The notes under the pieces were generated by a model. The model was not told the origin of the DNA. It saw only the letters and a program-made list of their open reading frames with translations, and searched no databases. The position numbers and the translations under genes are program-made. A stretch of 64,000 nt of DNA from Burkholderiaceae bacterium (lineage in GTDB: Bacteria > Pseudomonadota > Gammaproteobacteria > Burkholderiales > Burkholderiaceae_C), in contig JACKLO010000007.1 in assembly GCA_024235915.1 (NCBI GenBank), forward strand, positions 434,001 through 498,000, in the 5' to 3' direction. Positions 34,284 to 43,627 of this stretch are shown here, piece by piece (positions within the stretch are counted from its first letter, which is position 1; the number at the start of each line of letters is the position of its first letter).

Positions 34284-36443
34284 TCAGTCCGCACGCCCGA
34301 TGGATCGCCACAGGAATGCGAACTCCAGCGCCGACATGTCCGCCCGCTGAGCGTTGTCGGCCGCACCACCATGGCCGCCTTCGATGTTCTCGTAGTACAT
34401 CGGCGCGTGGCCCTGTTCCAGCATGCGGGCCGCCATCTTGCGCGCATGGCCGGGGTGCACGCGGTCGTCGCGCGTGCTGGTGATGAACAGCACCGCCGGC
34501 ATCTTCACGCCGGCCTTCACGTTCTGGTAAGGGCTGTAGGTCTTCAGCACGGCCCAGTCGCCGGCGTCGTCGGGGTTGCCGTATTCCGCCATCCACGACG
34601 CCCCAGCCAGCAGCAGGTGGTAGCGCTGCATGTCCAGCAGCGGCACCTGGCAGACCACGGCACCGAAGAGCTCCGGCCGCTGCACCATCGTGGCACCCAC
34701 CAGCAGGCCGCCGTTGCTGCCGCCCTCGATGCCCAGGTGTTGTGGGTTGGTGATCTTCGCGGCGATCAGGTCCTCGGCCACGGCGGCGAAGTCGTCATAG
34801 CTCTTCTGCTTGTGGCGCTTCACGGCGGCTTGGTGCCAAGCCGGCCCGAATTCTCCGCCGCCGCGGATGTTGGCCAGCACGTAGACGCCGCCGCGCGCCA
34901 GCCAGCTGCTGCCGATGCTGCCGGAATAGAACGGCTGCATCGAGACCTCGAAGCCGCCATAGCCATAGAGCAGGGTCGGGTTGCGGCCGTTGGCCTGGGC
35001 GCCCTTGGGCCAGACCACGAAGTAGGGCACCCGCGTGCCATCGCGGCTGGTGGCGAAGCGCTGCTCCACGCGCATGCCTTCGCTGGCGAAGAAGCGCGGG
35101 CGGGACTTCAGTGTCTGTGCCGTGCCGCCGGTGTCCGCGGCGTCCACCAGCATCAGCGAATCCGGAGTCAGGAAGTCGGTGTAGCTCACCAGCAGCTGTT
35201 CGGCCAGGGTGTCGGCCTTCAGCAGCGGGTCGTGCAACGCCTGCACACTCAGTGTCCCGGGGTGGGGGGCCGGCAGTTCGCGCCGGGTCCAGGCCTGGGC
35301 GGGGGCCGCGCCGGGCTGCCAGGTTTCCAGCCGGCTGGCCACGTTGTCCAGCACGTTGAGTACCAGACGGCTGGCGGTGCTCGAAAACCCGGCCAGCGAA
35401 CGCGTGGCCGTGGGCGTGAACAAGGCCTGCCAACGCGGGTCGCCGCCGGCGACGAAGGCGTCAGCGTCGCCGACCAGCAGGCTGCCCTGGGTCCAGCGGT
35501 GGCCGCCGCTTTGCCAGTCGCTTCGCAGTTCCACCAGCACGTGGCGGCGCCAGAAGCTGACGCTGGCGTCCTCCGGCTTGGCCAGCGGCACCCAGCGCCC
35601 ACCCTGCCAGAGGAACTGCATCGAGCGGTAGAAGTCCAGTGCGCGGGTGAGCACGGTCCGTTCGTAGCCCGGCTCGTCATCGACGCCGATCCAGACGCCG
35701 ACGTCGGCCGCCTCGCCCTCGAACACCGTTTCCGCCTGGGCCAGCGGCTGGCCGCGTTTCCAGCGCTTGACGATGCGCGGGTAGCCGGCGTCGGTCATGC
35801 TGCCGGGGCCGAAGTCGGTGCCGACATAGACGGTGTCGGCATCGATCCAGTCCAGGCTGCTCTTGGCTTCCGGCAAGGTGAACCCGCCGTCGACGAACCG
35901 CTTGTCCTCCAGGTCGAACTCGCGCACCACGTTGGCGTCGGCCCCGCCGCGCGACAGCGACACCAGTGCGCGCCGGTAGTCCGGCCCGTGGGCCGAGGCG
36001 CCGGCCCAGACCCAGTTCTCGCCTTCGGCCTTGCCCAGGGCGTCGAGGTCGAGCACCGTTTCCCAGGCCGGTTCGGCCTTGCGGAACTCCGCCAGCGTCG
36101 TGCGCCGCCACAGGCCACGCGGATGGGTTTCGTCCTGCCACAGGTTGTAGAGCCAGTCGCCCCGGCGGCTGACGGCGGGGATCTTCTCCTTCGAATCGAG
36201 GATGGCGCGGATGCGGTCGCGGGTGGCGGCAAAGCCGGGCTCGGCTTCCAGCAGCCTGCGCGTCTCCGCATTGCGCTCACGCACCCAGCTGAGGGCGCGG
36301 TCGCCGGTGACGTCTTCGAGCCAGCGGTAGGGGTCTTGGTCGGGGGCAGTGGTCATCGCGGCCAGGGCGGTCAAGGGCAAGGTGGACAGGGAAGAGGCGG
36401 CGGGCAGCGCGGCGGCTGTGGCCAGGAGTTGTCGGCGTTTCAT
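34284..36443 (-). CDS. prolyl oligopeptidase family serine peptidase (S9A)
   Basis: A 719-residue peptidase. The N terminus MKRRQLLATAAALPAAS resembles a twin-arginine signal. PYRWLEDVTGDRAL opens the beta-propeller, and the alpha/beta-hydrolase domain contains LLYGYGGFEVSM, the nucleophile region GGSNGGLLVGA (serine about 570), the aspartate TSTRDDRVHPGHARK and the histidine EGGHGGAADN. Family members cleave short peptides after proline, here probably in the periplasm. It follows yaeQ with 9 bases between them. Confidence 0.93.
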   Translation of the reverse strand: MKRRQLLATAAALPAASSLSTLPLTALAAMTTAPDQDPYRWLEDVTGDRALSWVRERNAETRRLLEAEPGFAATRDRIRAILDSKEKIPAVSRRGDWLYNLWQDETHPRGLWRRTTLAEFRKAEPAWETVLDLDALGKAEGENWVWAGASAHGPDYRRALVSLSRGGADANVVREFDLEDKRFVDGGFTLPEAKSSLDWIDADTVYVGTDFGPGSMTDAGYPRIVKRWKRGQPLAQAETVFEGEAADVGVWIGVDDEPGYERTVLTRALDFYRSMQFLWQGGRWVPLAKPEDASVSFWRRHVLVELRSDWQSGGHRWTQGSLLVGDADAFVAGGDPRWQALFTPTATRSLAGFSSTASRLVLNVLDNVASRLETWQPGAAPAQAWTRRELPAPHPGTLSVQALHDPLLKADTLAEQLLVSYTDFLTPDSLMLVDAADTGGTAQTLKSRPRFFASEGMRVEQRFATSRDGTRVPYFVVWPKGAQANGRNPTLLYGYGGFEVSMQPFYSGSIGSSWLARGGVYVLANIRGGGEFGPAWHQAAVKRHKQKSYDDFAAVAEDLIAAKITNPQHLGIEGGSNGGLLVGATMVQRPELFGAVVCQVPLLDMQRYHLLLAGASWMAEYGNPDDAGDWAVLKTYSPYQNVKAGVKMPAVLFITSTRDDRVHPGHARKMAARMLEQGHAPMYYENIEGGHGGAADNAQRADMSALEFAFLWRSIGRAD

Positions 36444-36452
36444 TGGGGCGGG

Positions 36453-37010
36453 TCAGGCGGCAGGATGCAGGCGATGGGGCTGGACCTCGACCATGCGCTC
36501 GCCCTGCACGACGAGCACCTGGCCCTCCTGCACATTGATCTGCAATTGCATAGAGCGTTCCGCCAGCGCGCCAAGGGCTTGGGACTGCGCGGCGGGCAGC
36601 TGCCAGACCTCCAGGTTGCGCTGCCGTGTCAGACGCCCGGCCAGGCCCTGCCACCAGATGGGGGTGGACGACGCATAGGCCCAGATGCCGACCCGGTCGG
36701 CGCGACCGCAGGCGCGCAGGAGGCGCCGTTCGTCGGGCTGGCCCACCTCGATCCACTGGCGTAGCGTGCCGTCCAGCGCGTGGCGCCAGAGGTCGGGCTC
36801 GTCGGTGTCCGACAGGCCGCGCGCGAAGACCAGGGCGCCGTCATGATCGTCCTCGGGCACGCTCAGCGCGAAGGCCAGCAGGCGCACCATCAGGCGCTCT
36901 TCGGTCTCGGAGGGGTGCAGCGCCAGCGTGAGCGCATGGTCGGCGTAAAGGCCGCGGTCCATGTCGGCGATCTGCAGCGCGGCCTTGTAGATGGTGGATT
37001 TGAGGGCCAA
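36453..37010 (-). CDS. yaeQ: YaeQ family protein (TTG start)
   Basis: A 185-residue protein whose family N terminus MALKSTIYKAALQIADMDR is encoded here from a TTG. Other motifs include GLYADHALTLALHPSETEER, LWRHALDGTLRQWIEVGQPD and IWWQGLAGRL. YaeQ has a PD-(D/E)XK-like nuclease fold and was linked to suppression of RfaH loss; its enzymatic activity is not demonstrated. The first downstream in-frame ATG is much later, so TTG is preferred. It is followed by the oligopeptidase gene. Confidence 0.88.
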   Translation of the reverse strand: MALKSTIYKAALQIADMDRGLYADHALTLALHPSETEERLMVRLLAFALSVPEDDHDGALVFARGLSDTDEPDLWRHALDGTLRQWIEVGQPDERRLLRACGRADRVGIWAYASSTPIWWQGLAGRLTRQRNLEVWQLPAAQSQALGALAERSMQLQINVQEGQVLVVQGERMVEVQPHRLHPAA

Positions 37011-37285
37011 GGGGCGGGGGCCGGAGGGGCGCGGTGGCGGCGGGGCGCCCACTGTGCCACAGGCCAGAGGTCCAACGGCCCGAACCAGGCCGGGCCGACC
37101 CGCGACCACGCCAGACCCAGGGGGTGTCCGCATTAGGGCAGTGGCCGGCGCCCGATGGCATGATCCAGGGTTTGCCGGCCACGAGCCGGTGTTCTGCCCG
37201 GCGCGCGGCCCGACACCGCCGCGTTCCGGGGTGATCCGGCGCCACGAACCTCGATGGCGCGCTGTACCGAAGAGGACGCCCTGCG
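37011..37285. promoter_or_regulatory. divergent promoter region of yaeQ and the coiled-coil gene
   Basis: A 275-base gap between divergent genes. It is strongly G/C-rich and includes small inverted GC blocks, but no recognisable -35/-10, RpoN or operator sequence was identified. No coding region is apparent. Confidence 0.35.
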
Positions 37286-37972
37286 ATGACCCAATCCACT
37301 CCCCGTCTGTTGCCGCATCTGACGCTCATGGCGCTGGCGGCCGCGTTGTCCGCGCCCCTGCCGGCGCTGGCCCAGAAGTCGCTCGGCGGCGGCAGCGGCA
37401 GCGGGCCGGTGATGACCCGCGAGGAACTGCGCACCTGCCTGAAGCAGCAGGCGACGCTCAAGACCCAGGTGGAGCAGTACGAACAGGAGAAGGCTGCCAT
37501 CGAGCGCGACAAGGCCGACATCCAGTCCACGCAGAAGGCCATCGACGCTGAGCGCGGCGGCGTGCAGGCCGACGCCGCCAAGATCAACGATGTCAACGCG
37601 CGCACCGAGGCGCTGTCCAAGCGCATCAACGACTGGAACGTGCGTTGGCAGGAATTCGAGCGCGATGGCCGCAGCGGCGCCATGGGCGACCGCATGCGCA
37701 AGCGGTTGGTCGACGAGAAGCGGGCGATGGAACGCGAGGAGAAGGCGCTGGACGACGAGCGTGCGGCGCTTGGGGGCGTCGGTGGCGGGGCTTCCGAGAT
37801 CAATGCCAAGGTCGACGCGCTCAACGCGCGCACCGTGGCCTGGAATGCGCGGCAGAAGGCGGCCGTCAAGCGCGGCGAGGACCTGCAGCAGGAGCGTGAT
37901 CTGTGGGCCTCGGAATGCGGCAACCGCCGCTTCCGCGAGGACGACGAGACCGCCATCCGCAACGGCAAGTGA
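37286..37972 (+). CDS. secreted coiled-coil protein of unknown function
   Basis: A 228-residue protein with a signal peptide (LMALAAALSAPLPALAQ). The mature part from about residue 42 onward is a long charged alpha-helix (REELRTCLKQQATLKTQVEQ, IERDKADIQSTQKAIDAERG) with heptad-like patterning, typical of a periplasmic coiled coil. A pair of cysteines (RTCLK and WASECGNRRF) brackets the helix. No family was recognised. It ends seven bases before the M3 peptidase gene, so the two are likely co-expressed. Confidence 0.8.
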   Translation: MTQSTPRLLPHLTLMALAAALSAPLPALAQKSLGGGSGSGPVMTREELRTCLKQQATLKTQVEQYEQEKAAIERDKADIQSTQKAIDAERGGVQADAAKINDVNARTEALSKRINDWNVRWQEFERDGRSGAMGDRMRKRLVDEKRAMEREEKALDDERAALGGVGGGASEINAKVDALNARTVAWNARQKAAVKRGEDLQQERDLWASECGNRRFREDDETAIRNGK

Positions 37973-37979
37973 GCGCGCC

Positions 37980-40067
37980 ATGAGCACCACCGCCGACAAC
38001 AACCCGTTGCTGCAGCCCTGGACGTCACCGTTCGGCCTGCCCGACTTCGCCCGGATCCGTCCGGAACATTTCGAGCCCGCCTTCCGTGCAGCGATGGACG
38101 CGCACCGCGCGGAACTGTCCGCCATCGTGGCCGACGCGGCCGCGCCTGACTTCGCCAATACCCTGGTCGCCTTCGACCGCAGTGGCCGCGCGCTGGGCCG
38201 CATCGCCTCGGCCTTCTACAACCTGACGGCCTCGCACACCAACCCGGCCTTGCAGGCGGTGCAGCGGGCCATGGCAGGCCCGCTGGCGGCGCACGACAAC
38301 GCGATCTACCTGGACGCCGGCCTGTTTGCCCGCGTCGAGGCGGTGCACGAGCAGCGTGCGGCGCTGGGCCTGGGCCCGGAGCAACTGCGCCTGCTCGAAC
38401 GTGTGCACCTGGATTTCGTGCGTGCCGGGGCCCGTCTGCAGGGCGACGCGCGCGGCCGTTATGCCAGCGTGATGGAGCAGCTGGCGGCGCTGACCACCCG
38501 TTTTGCGCAGAACGTGCTGCACGACGAGTCGAGCTGGCACCTGGTGCTGGCCAGCGAGGCCGACATGGCGGGCCTGCCGGGCTTCGTGCGCGCGGCGGCG
38601 CGCCAGGCGGCGGAGGATCGCGGCCTGGCCGGGCAGGCGGTGATCACGCTGTCGCGCTCGCTGATCGTGCCTTTCCTGACCTTCTCAGAGCGCCGCGACC
38701 TGCGCGAGCAGGCCTGGCGCGCCTGGACCAGCCGCGGCGAACATGCCGGTGAGCACGACAACCGCGAGGTGGCGCGCGACATCCTGCGCCTGCGCGGCGA
38801 ACAGGCGCGGCTGCACGGCCATGCCAGCTACGCCGACTACGCGCTGGCCGACACCATGGCTGGCACGCGGGCCAACGTGCAGCAGCTGCTCGACCAGGTC
38901 TGGCCGCGCGCCTTGTCGGCGGTGCAGCGCGAGCGGGCGGCCTTGCGCGAGGCCATGGACGCGGCCGGGGTCGATGCGGCTCAGGCCATTGAGGCCTGGG
39001 ACTGGCGCTTCTGGGCCGAGAAGGTGCGCCAGGCCCGGTACGCCATCGACGATGCAGAGGTGAAGCCCTACTTCCCGCTGCCGGCCATGGTGCAGGCGGC
39101 GTTCGACTGCGCCGGCCGCCTGTTCGGCCTGCAGTTCGTCGAGCGTGGCGATCTGCCGGTCTACCACCCCGACGTGAAGGCCTACGAGGTGCAGAACGCC
39201 GACGGCAGCACCGTGGGCGTGTTCCTGCAGGACAACTTTGCCCGGCCCAGCAAGCGCAGCGGCGCCTGGATGAGCAGCCTGCGCTGGCAGAGCCGCAATG
39301 GCGCCGCCGGCGAAGCCGAACTGCCGGTGATCCTGAACAACAACAACTTCGCCAAGGGCGCGCCCGGCGAACCCACGCTGCTGTCGATGGACGACGCGCG
39401 CACGCTGTTCCACGAGTTCGGGCACGGGCTGCATGGCCTGCTGTCGGACGTGCACTTCGAGCGCCTGTCGGGCACCCAGGTGCTGCGGGACTTCGTCGAG
39501 CTGCCGTCGCAGATCTTCGAGCACTGGATCACCGAACCCGAGGTGCTCAAACGCCACGCGCGCCATTGGCAGACGGGCGAGCCGATCCCCGATGCGTTGA
39601 TCGAACGCCTGCAGGCGGCGCGCCGCTTCAACCAGGGCTACGAGACGGTGCGCTACACCGGCAGCGCCATCGTCGACATGGCCGTGCATGCCCGCACCGA
39701 AGTCGAGCCCCCGGCCGACCTCTGCGCCTTCGAGGCCGAACTACTGGCCAGCCTGGGCCACCCGGCGCCGGTCGGCATCAACCACCGGTTGGTGCACTTC
39801 CAGCACCTGTTCTCCGGGTCGGGTTACGCCGCCGGCTACTACGTCTACCTGTGGGCTGAGGTGCTGGACGCTGACGGTTATGACGCCTTTGTCGAAGCCG
39901 GAAGCCCCTTCGACGCCAAGGTTGCCGGGGCGCTGCGCCGCCACATCTACGCCGCTGGCAACAGCGTCGAGCCAGGGGCCGCCTTTGCCGCCTTCCGGGG
40001 CCGGGGGCCGTCCGTGCGGCCGTTGCTGGAGAAGCGCGGCCTGGTCGAGGCGGGCGAACCGGTGTGA
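37980..40067 (+). CDS. prlC: M3 family oligopeptidase (oligopeptidase A type)
   Basis: A 695-residue zinc endopeptidase. The zinc motif HEFGHGLHGLLSD lies about residues 478-490 and the distal ligand region FVELPSQIFEHW follows about 507. The N terminus NPLLQPWTSPFGLPDFARIR and C-terminal FSGSGYAAGYYVYLWAEVLDADG are conserved in PrlC/Dcp. It degrades cytoplasmic oligopeptides and signal peptides. There is no export signal. A large hairpin follows the stop. Confidence 0.93.
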   Translation: MSTTADNNPLLQPWTSPFGLPDFARIRPEHFEPAFRAAMDAHRAELSAIVADAAAPDFANTLVAFDRSGRALGRIASAFYNLTASHTNPALQAVQRAMAGPLAAHDNAIYLDAGLFARVEAVHEQRAALGLGPEQLRLLERVHLDFVRAGARLQGDARGRYASVMEQLAALTTRFAQNVLHDESSWHLVLASEADMAGLPGFVRAAARQAAEDRGLAGQAVITLSRSLIVPFLTFSERRDLREQAWRAWTSRGEHAGEHDNREVARDILRLRGEQARLHGHASYADYALADTMAGTRANVQQLLDQVWPRALSAVQRERAALREAMDAAGVDAAQAIEAWDWRFWAEKVRQARYAIDDAEVKPYFPLPAMVQAAFDCAGRLFGLQFVERGDLPVYHPDVKAYEVQNADGSTVGVFLQDNFARPSKRSGAWMSSLRWQSRNGAAGEAELPVILNNNNFAKGAPGEPTLLSMDDARTLFHEFGHGLHGLLSDVHFERLSGTQVLRDFVELPSQIFEHWITEPEVLKRHARHWQTGEPIPDALIERLQAARRFNQGYETVRYTGSAIVDMAVHARTEVEPPADLCAFEAELLASLGHPAPVGINHRLVHFQHLFSGSGYAAGYYVYLWAEVLDADGYDAFVEAGSPFDAKVAGALRRHIYAAGNSVEPGAAFAAFRGRGPSVRPLLEKRGLVEAGEPV

Positions 40068-40070
40068 GCC

Positions 40071-40122
40071 AGGAGGCGGTCGGGCCGTGGGAGCGCGACG
40101 CTCCAGAGCCCGACAGCCTCCT
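40071..40122 (+). terminator. long bidirectional hairpin after prlC, interrupted on its right by an IS
   Basis: AGGAGGC and GTCGGGC on the left pair with GCCCGAC and GCCTCCT on the right, with one mismatch between the two blocks, and an inner stem GGAGCG-CGA-CGCTCC. Its 3' end lies within the CTAA target of the adjacent insertion sequence. Before insertion it would have separated prlC from the convergent histidine kinase gene. Confidence 0.65.
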
Positions 40123-40124
40123 AA
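40121..40124. repeat. left target-site duplication CTAA of the IS
   Basis: CTAA directly abuts the left inverted repeat and is repeated at 41317-41320. A YTAR target is characteristic of the IS5 group. Confidence 0.8.
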
Positions 40125-41316
40125 GGACAGTCTGCAAAACTGCGCCCACAAGGCGTGGCGGACTCGCGCTCGGGGCTGGCATGTCGTAATGCGGAACCTG
40201 TCGATCCGTTGATCGAATCGCCCCGCATGCGCAGCACGATTTCGATCTCTTCGGCGCCCTCGCACCGCATCGCAGACGCGCTCATGCCTGGGCTCCGAGC
40301 ACGTGCCGCCGGGCCATCCACAAGTTGCTCAGTGCGAAGAGCATCGTCAGCCGCGCGGTGTTCTTGGCCAGACCGCGGTAGCGCACTTTGGCGTAGCCGA
40401 ACTGCTGTTTGACGACCCGGAAGGGGTGCTCGACCTTGGCCCGTACGCTGGCCTTGGCATGCTCGAGTTGCTCGGCGAGGAACTCCGGCTCGATGAAGGG
40501 GCTGAGCTTGCGTCTCAAGCCTGGTCGCATGGCGACGTGCCAGGCCGGGCCCACGGCTTCGGGCCGCTTGTGGACGCCCTGGTAGCCGGCATCACCGAAG
40601 GCCGCTTGTTCCTCACCGTGCAGCAGCGCTCCGGCCTGCGTCACGTCGTTGACGTTGGCCGCCGTGCCGATGACGGTGTGCACAAGACCCGACTGGGCAT
40701 CCACGCCGATGTGAGCCTTCATGCCGAAATGCCACTGCTTGCCCTTCCGGGTCTGGTGCATCTCGGGGTCGCGCTCGCCGTCCTTGTTCTTGGTCGAACT
40801 CGGCGCGGCGATGATGGTGGCGTCCACCACCGTGCCGGTCTTGAGCATCAGGCCGTGCTGGGCCAGACCCGCGTTGATGGTGGCCAGCACCTGCGGCGCG
40901 AGTTCGTGCTTCTCCAGCAGGTGCCGGAACCGCAGGATGGTGGTCTCATCGGGCATGCGGGCCGCACCGTCCAGGCCAACGAAGCGGCGGTACAGGGGCC
41001 GTTCGTGCAACTCCTCCTCCATGGCCGGATCGCTGAGGTTCCACCACAGCTGCAGGCAGTGGACGCGCAGCATGTTCTCGATAGGGAACGGCGGTCGGCC
41101 ACCCAGCGCCTGGTGGGCGCCCCGGGGCATGTGGCTGGATCAGCGCCACCAGGGCTGCCCAGGGCACCACCTGGTTCATCTCGTCGAGGAAGACCTCCTT
41201 GCGGGTCTTCTTGGGCAGCGGCTCCAGGCCAAACGTCATCTGATCCATGCCCAGGATCGTCCTACGCCCTCACACCGCGCGACAGTCGGAATGACGAGAG
41301 GTTTTGCAGACCGTCC
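40125..41316 (-). mobile_element. IS5-family insertion sequence
   Basis: A 1192-base element bounded by inverted repeats GGACAGTCTGCAAAAC (40125-40140) and, read from the other end, GGACGGTCTGCAAAAC (41301-41316; 15 of 16 match), flanked by CTAA duplications. Length, repeat and YTAR target fit the IS5 group. It carries one DDE transposase on the minus strand, interrupted by a frameshift. Insertion lies at the base of a terminator hairpin and within the stop codon of the downstream histidine kinase gene, which is restored by the duplication. Confidence 0.88.
40282..41248 (-). pseudogene. IS5-family transposase, frameshifted
   Basis: The first frame (from 41248) reads MDQMTFGLEPLPKKTRKEVF with DEMNQVVPWAALVALIQPH, then the homology continues in a different frame (GGRPPFPIENMLRVHCLQLW, SDPAMEEELHERPLYRRF). 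The shift is one base near the CCCCGGGG at 41120-41127. DDE residues are visible as VDATIIAAPSST, AFGDAGYQGVHKRPE and AKVEHPFRVVKQQFGYAK. The C-terminal part from 41130 to 40282 is fully open with its own ATG. Either the gene is inactive or the base is a sequencing error; programmed shifting seems unlikely. Confidence 0.82.
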
Positions 41317-41320
41317 CTAA
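41317..41320. repeat. right target-site duplication CTAA of the IS
   Basis: CTAA follows the right inverted repeat and contains the reverse of the TAG stop codon of the histidine kinase gene, so the duplication kept that gene intact. Confidence 0.8.
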
Positions 41321-43557
41321 CGCTTGGCGGCCTGTGATTCTCCGGGCCCTGACGGCGCCACTGGCGGCAGCGCCAGGGGCAGCCGCAGCGTGAAACAGCT
41401 GCCTTCACCGACCACGCTGCGCACCTGAAGGCTGCCGCCCAGGCGGCTGACCAGTGCCTTGACGATGGTCAGGCCGATGCCGGTGCCCTCGATGCCGTCG
41501 CGCTCGACGCCCAGGCGATTGAACGGCTCGTAGAGGTGCTGCAACTGCTGGGCATCCATGCCGCGGCCGGTGTCGCTGATGGCCAGCACCGCCAGGCCGC
41601 CTTCGGTGTGTCCGCGCAGCCGCACCTGTCCGCCACGGCGGTTGTACTTGATGGCGTTGCCGACCAGGTTGATCAGCACCTGGCGCAGCCGCGTCGCATC
41701 GCTCCACAGGCGCAAGGGTGGCAGGTCGAGGTCCAGCGTGACCCCGTGCCCGGCGCGCATCGGGTCCAGCAGAGGCAGCGTCTCGGTCAGCAGCGTCGGC
41801 AGGTCGACCTCGGCCATCGTCAATCGCAGGTCGCCAGCCTCCAGGCTGGACAGATCCAGCACATCGTTGATCAGCGACAGCAGGTGCTGACCAGCGTGCT
41901 CGACGTGGCCGAGCCAATCGCGGGCGGTGGCATCGGGATTGCGGGCCAGCAGCAGCTGCGTGAAGCCGATGACGGCGTTCAGCGGTGTGCGCAGTTCATG
42001 GCTCATGCGGGCCAGGAAGCGGCTCTTCTCGGCATTGGCTTGTTCCGCGGCCTCACGGTTGCGGCGCTCCGCCTCGGCGCGCCGGTCGGCGGTGACGTCC
42101 CAGTTCACACCGATGCGGCGCACGGCGACACCCGCGTCATCGAGCACCGTGGCCGAGCGCGAGGCCAGCCAACGGATGCTGCCGTCGGGCCACACCACAC
42201 GGAAGGCGTACTCGAGCACGGCCTCGGCCGTGCTGGCAGCCGCCACATGGCGTCGGGTGGCGGGCTGATCCTCCGGGTGCACGAAGGCCAGCATTTCTGG
42301 CCCGGTGGGGGTGGCCGATTGCGGCGGTCGGCCGCGCAGGTGCCACATCTGTGCGTCCCAGTGCGCGACGCCATTGCGCAGGTCCAGCTCCCAGGTGCCG
42401 ATGCCGGCGCCGCGCGCCGCCAGTGCAGCGCGCTCGTCGGCGCGGCGCAGCGCCTCGTCAGCCTGGCGTCGTTCCGTGATGTCCACCGCGATGCCGAACA
42501 GCACCGGCACATCACCACCGGTCTCGCGCATCGAATGCGTGAGCAGATGCCGCACCGAACCATCGCGTCGGACGATACGCAGTTCAGACTGCACGCTGCT
42601 GGTGTGGCCAGCGAGCCAGGCATCGAAGCCCCGGCGCACCGCGGCCCGGTCGTCGGGGTGCACGAAGGTCTCGCGCCATGACTTGAGCGTGGGCACGGCC
42701 TCGCCTGGCGCCAGACCGTGCAAGCTGCGCATCTGGTCGCTCCAGAACGCCAGCGGGGCATGGCCTTCGTACGCCCAGTAGCCGATGCCGGCGGTGCGCG
42801 CGGCGATGTCGAAGCGCGCCATCAGGTCGCGCGTGCGGGCGGTCTGGTCGCGCTGGCGAGTGATGTCCAGCGCCACCGACAGGATGGCCACCGGCGCGCC
42901 GTGGTCGTCGGTCTCCACCACGCCGCGCATCAGCAGCCGGCGGTAGCGGCCCTGGTGATCGGCCACGCGCAGTTCGGCGTCCACGGGCTGGCGATCCTGC
43001 AAGGCCTGAGCACTGGCGGCACGGGCCGCCTCGCGGTCGTCCGGGTGCATGTGCGCGGCCACGCGCGCCGTGGGCACGCCCTCGGGGTGAGGCGGCAGGC
43101 CCAGGAGCTGGGCACCGGCCGGGTTGAAGTGGTAGCGGTCCCGCCGCAGGTCGTGACGGACCGTGATCAGCCCGGCCAGGTCGGCGGCGAGGGCCAGCTG
43201 TGACGCCGCCTGCTCGCGCTCCCGCGCCGCTGGCAGGTACGTGCGAGCTGTCGGCGGCGGTGTCACCGCTTCCAAGGCGATGCGTCGGCCGCCGTCGACA
43301 GGTCCGAGGTCAAGGACCTGCACCCGACGCCCGGTGCCGAGTTCCACCGGCGCCTGGCCCGCCTGTGCGGGCCGCAGGTGATCCGGCCAGGCAGCGCCCG
43401 GGCGTGCGGCGTCGCCCAGCCATCGGGCCGCCGTGGTATTGGCCCATTGCACCCTGCTGTTGTCTGCCAACGCCAGCACTGCCAGCGGCAAGTCGTTCAG
43501 CCAGGCGGCTGTCTCGGGGGACGGCGTCAAGGCTGGCTGGTCGGGTTCTGTCGGCAC
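41317..43557 (-). CDS. hybrid-free sensor histidine kinase with four PAS domains
   Basis: A 746-residue cytoplasmic sensor. Four PAS folds can be traced (around LPLAVLALADNSRVQWAN; YHFNPAGAQLLGL; IGYWAYEGHAPLAFWS; IGTWELDLRNGVAHWD), with PAC endings such as AVDITERR. The kinase core has the H-box MSHELRTPLNAVIGF (histidine near 520), N-box LINLVGNAIKYN, DTGRGM and GTGIGLTIVKAL. No transmembrane segment or receiver is present, and no response regulator is next to it. The start is uncertain: GTG at 43557 is preferred over an ATG at 43629 that overlaps the divergent gene. The stop lies in the IS duplication. Confidence 0.88.
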   Translation of the reverse strand: MPTEPDQPALTPSPETAAWLNDLPLAVLALADNSRVQWANTTAARWLGDAARPGAAWPDHLRPAQAGQAPVELGTGRRVQVLDLGPVDGGRRIALEAVTPPPTARTYLPAAREREQAASQLALAADLAGLITVRHDLRRDRYHFNPAGAQLLGLPPHPEGVPTARVAAHMHPDDREAARAASAQALQDRQPVDAELRVADHQGRYRRLLMRGVVETDDHGAPVAILSVALDITRQRDQTARTRDLMARFDIAARTAGIGYWAYEGHAPLAFWSDQMRSLHGLAPGEAVPTLKSWRETFVHPDDRAAVRRGFDAWLAGHTSSVQSELRIVRRDGSVRHLLTHSMRETGGDVPVLFGIAVDITERRQADEALRRADERAALAARGAGIGTWELDLRNGVAHWDAQMWHLRGRPPQSATPTGPEMLAFVHPEDQPATRRHVAAASTAEAVLEYAFRVVWPDGSIRWLASRSATVLDDAGVAVRRIGVNWDVTADRRAEAERRNREAAEQANAEKSRFLARMSHELRTPLNAVIGFTQLLLARNPDATARDWLGHVEHAGQHLLSLINDVLDLSSLEAGDLRLTMAEVDLPTLLTETLPLLDPMRAGHGVTLDLDLPPLRLWSDATRLRQVLINLVGNAIKYNRRGGQVRLRGHTEGGLAVLAISDTGRGMDAQQLQHLYEPFNRLGVERDGIEGTGIGLTIVKALVSRLGGSLQVRSVVGEGSCFTLRLPLALPPVAPSGPGESQAAKR

Positions 43558-43627
43558 GATGTCGGCAGTATGCGGCACCGGCGAGGGCCGGCCGCACAAT
43601 GCGGCGCTCCGCACCCTCCCGATCCTC

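Noticed and set aside
40946..41130. Programmed frameshift in the IS transposase
   Set aside because: There is no recognisable slippery site of the type used in IS families; decay or sequence error is simpler.
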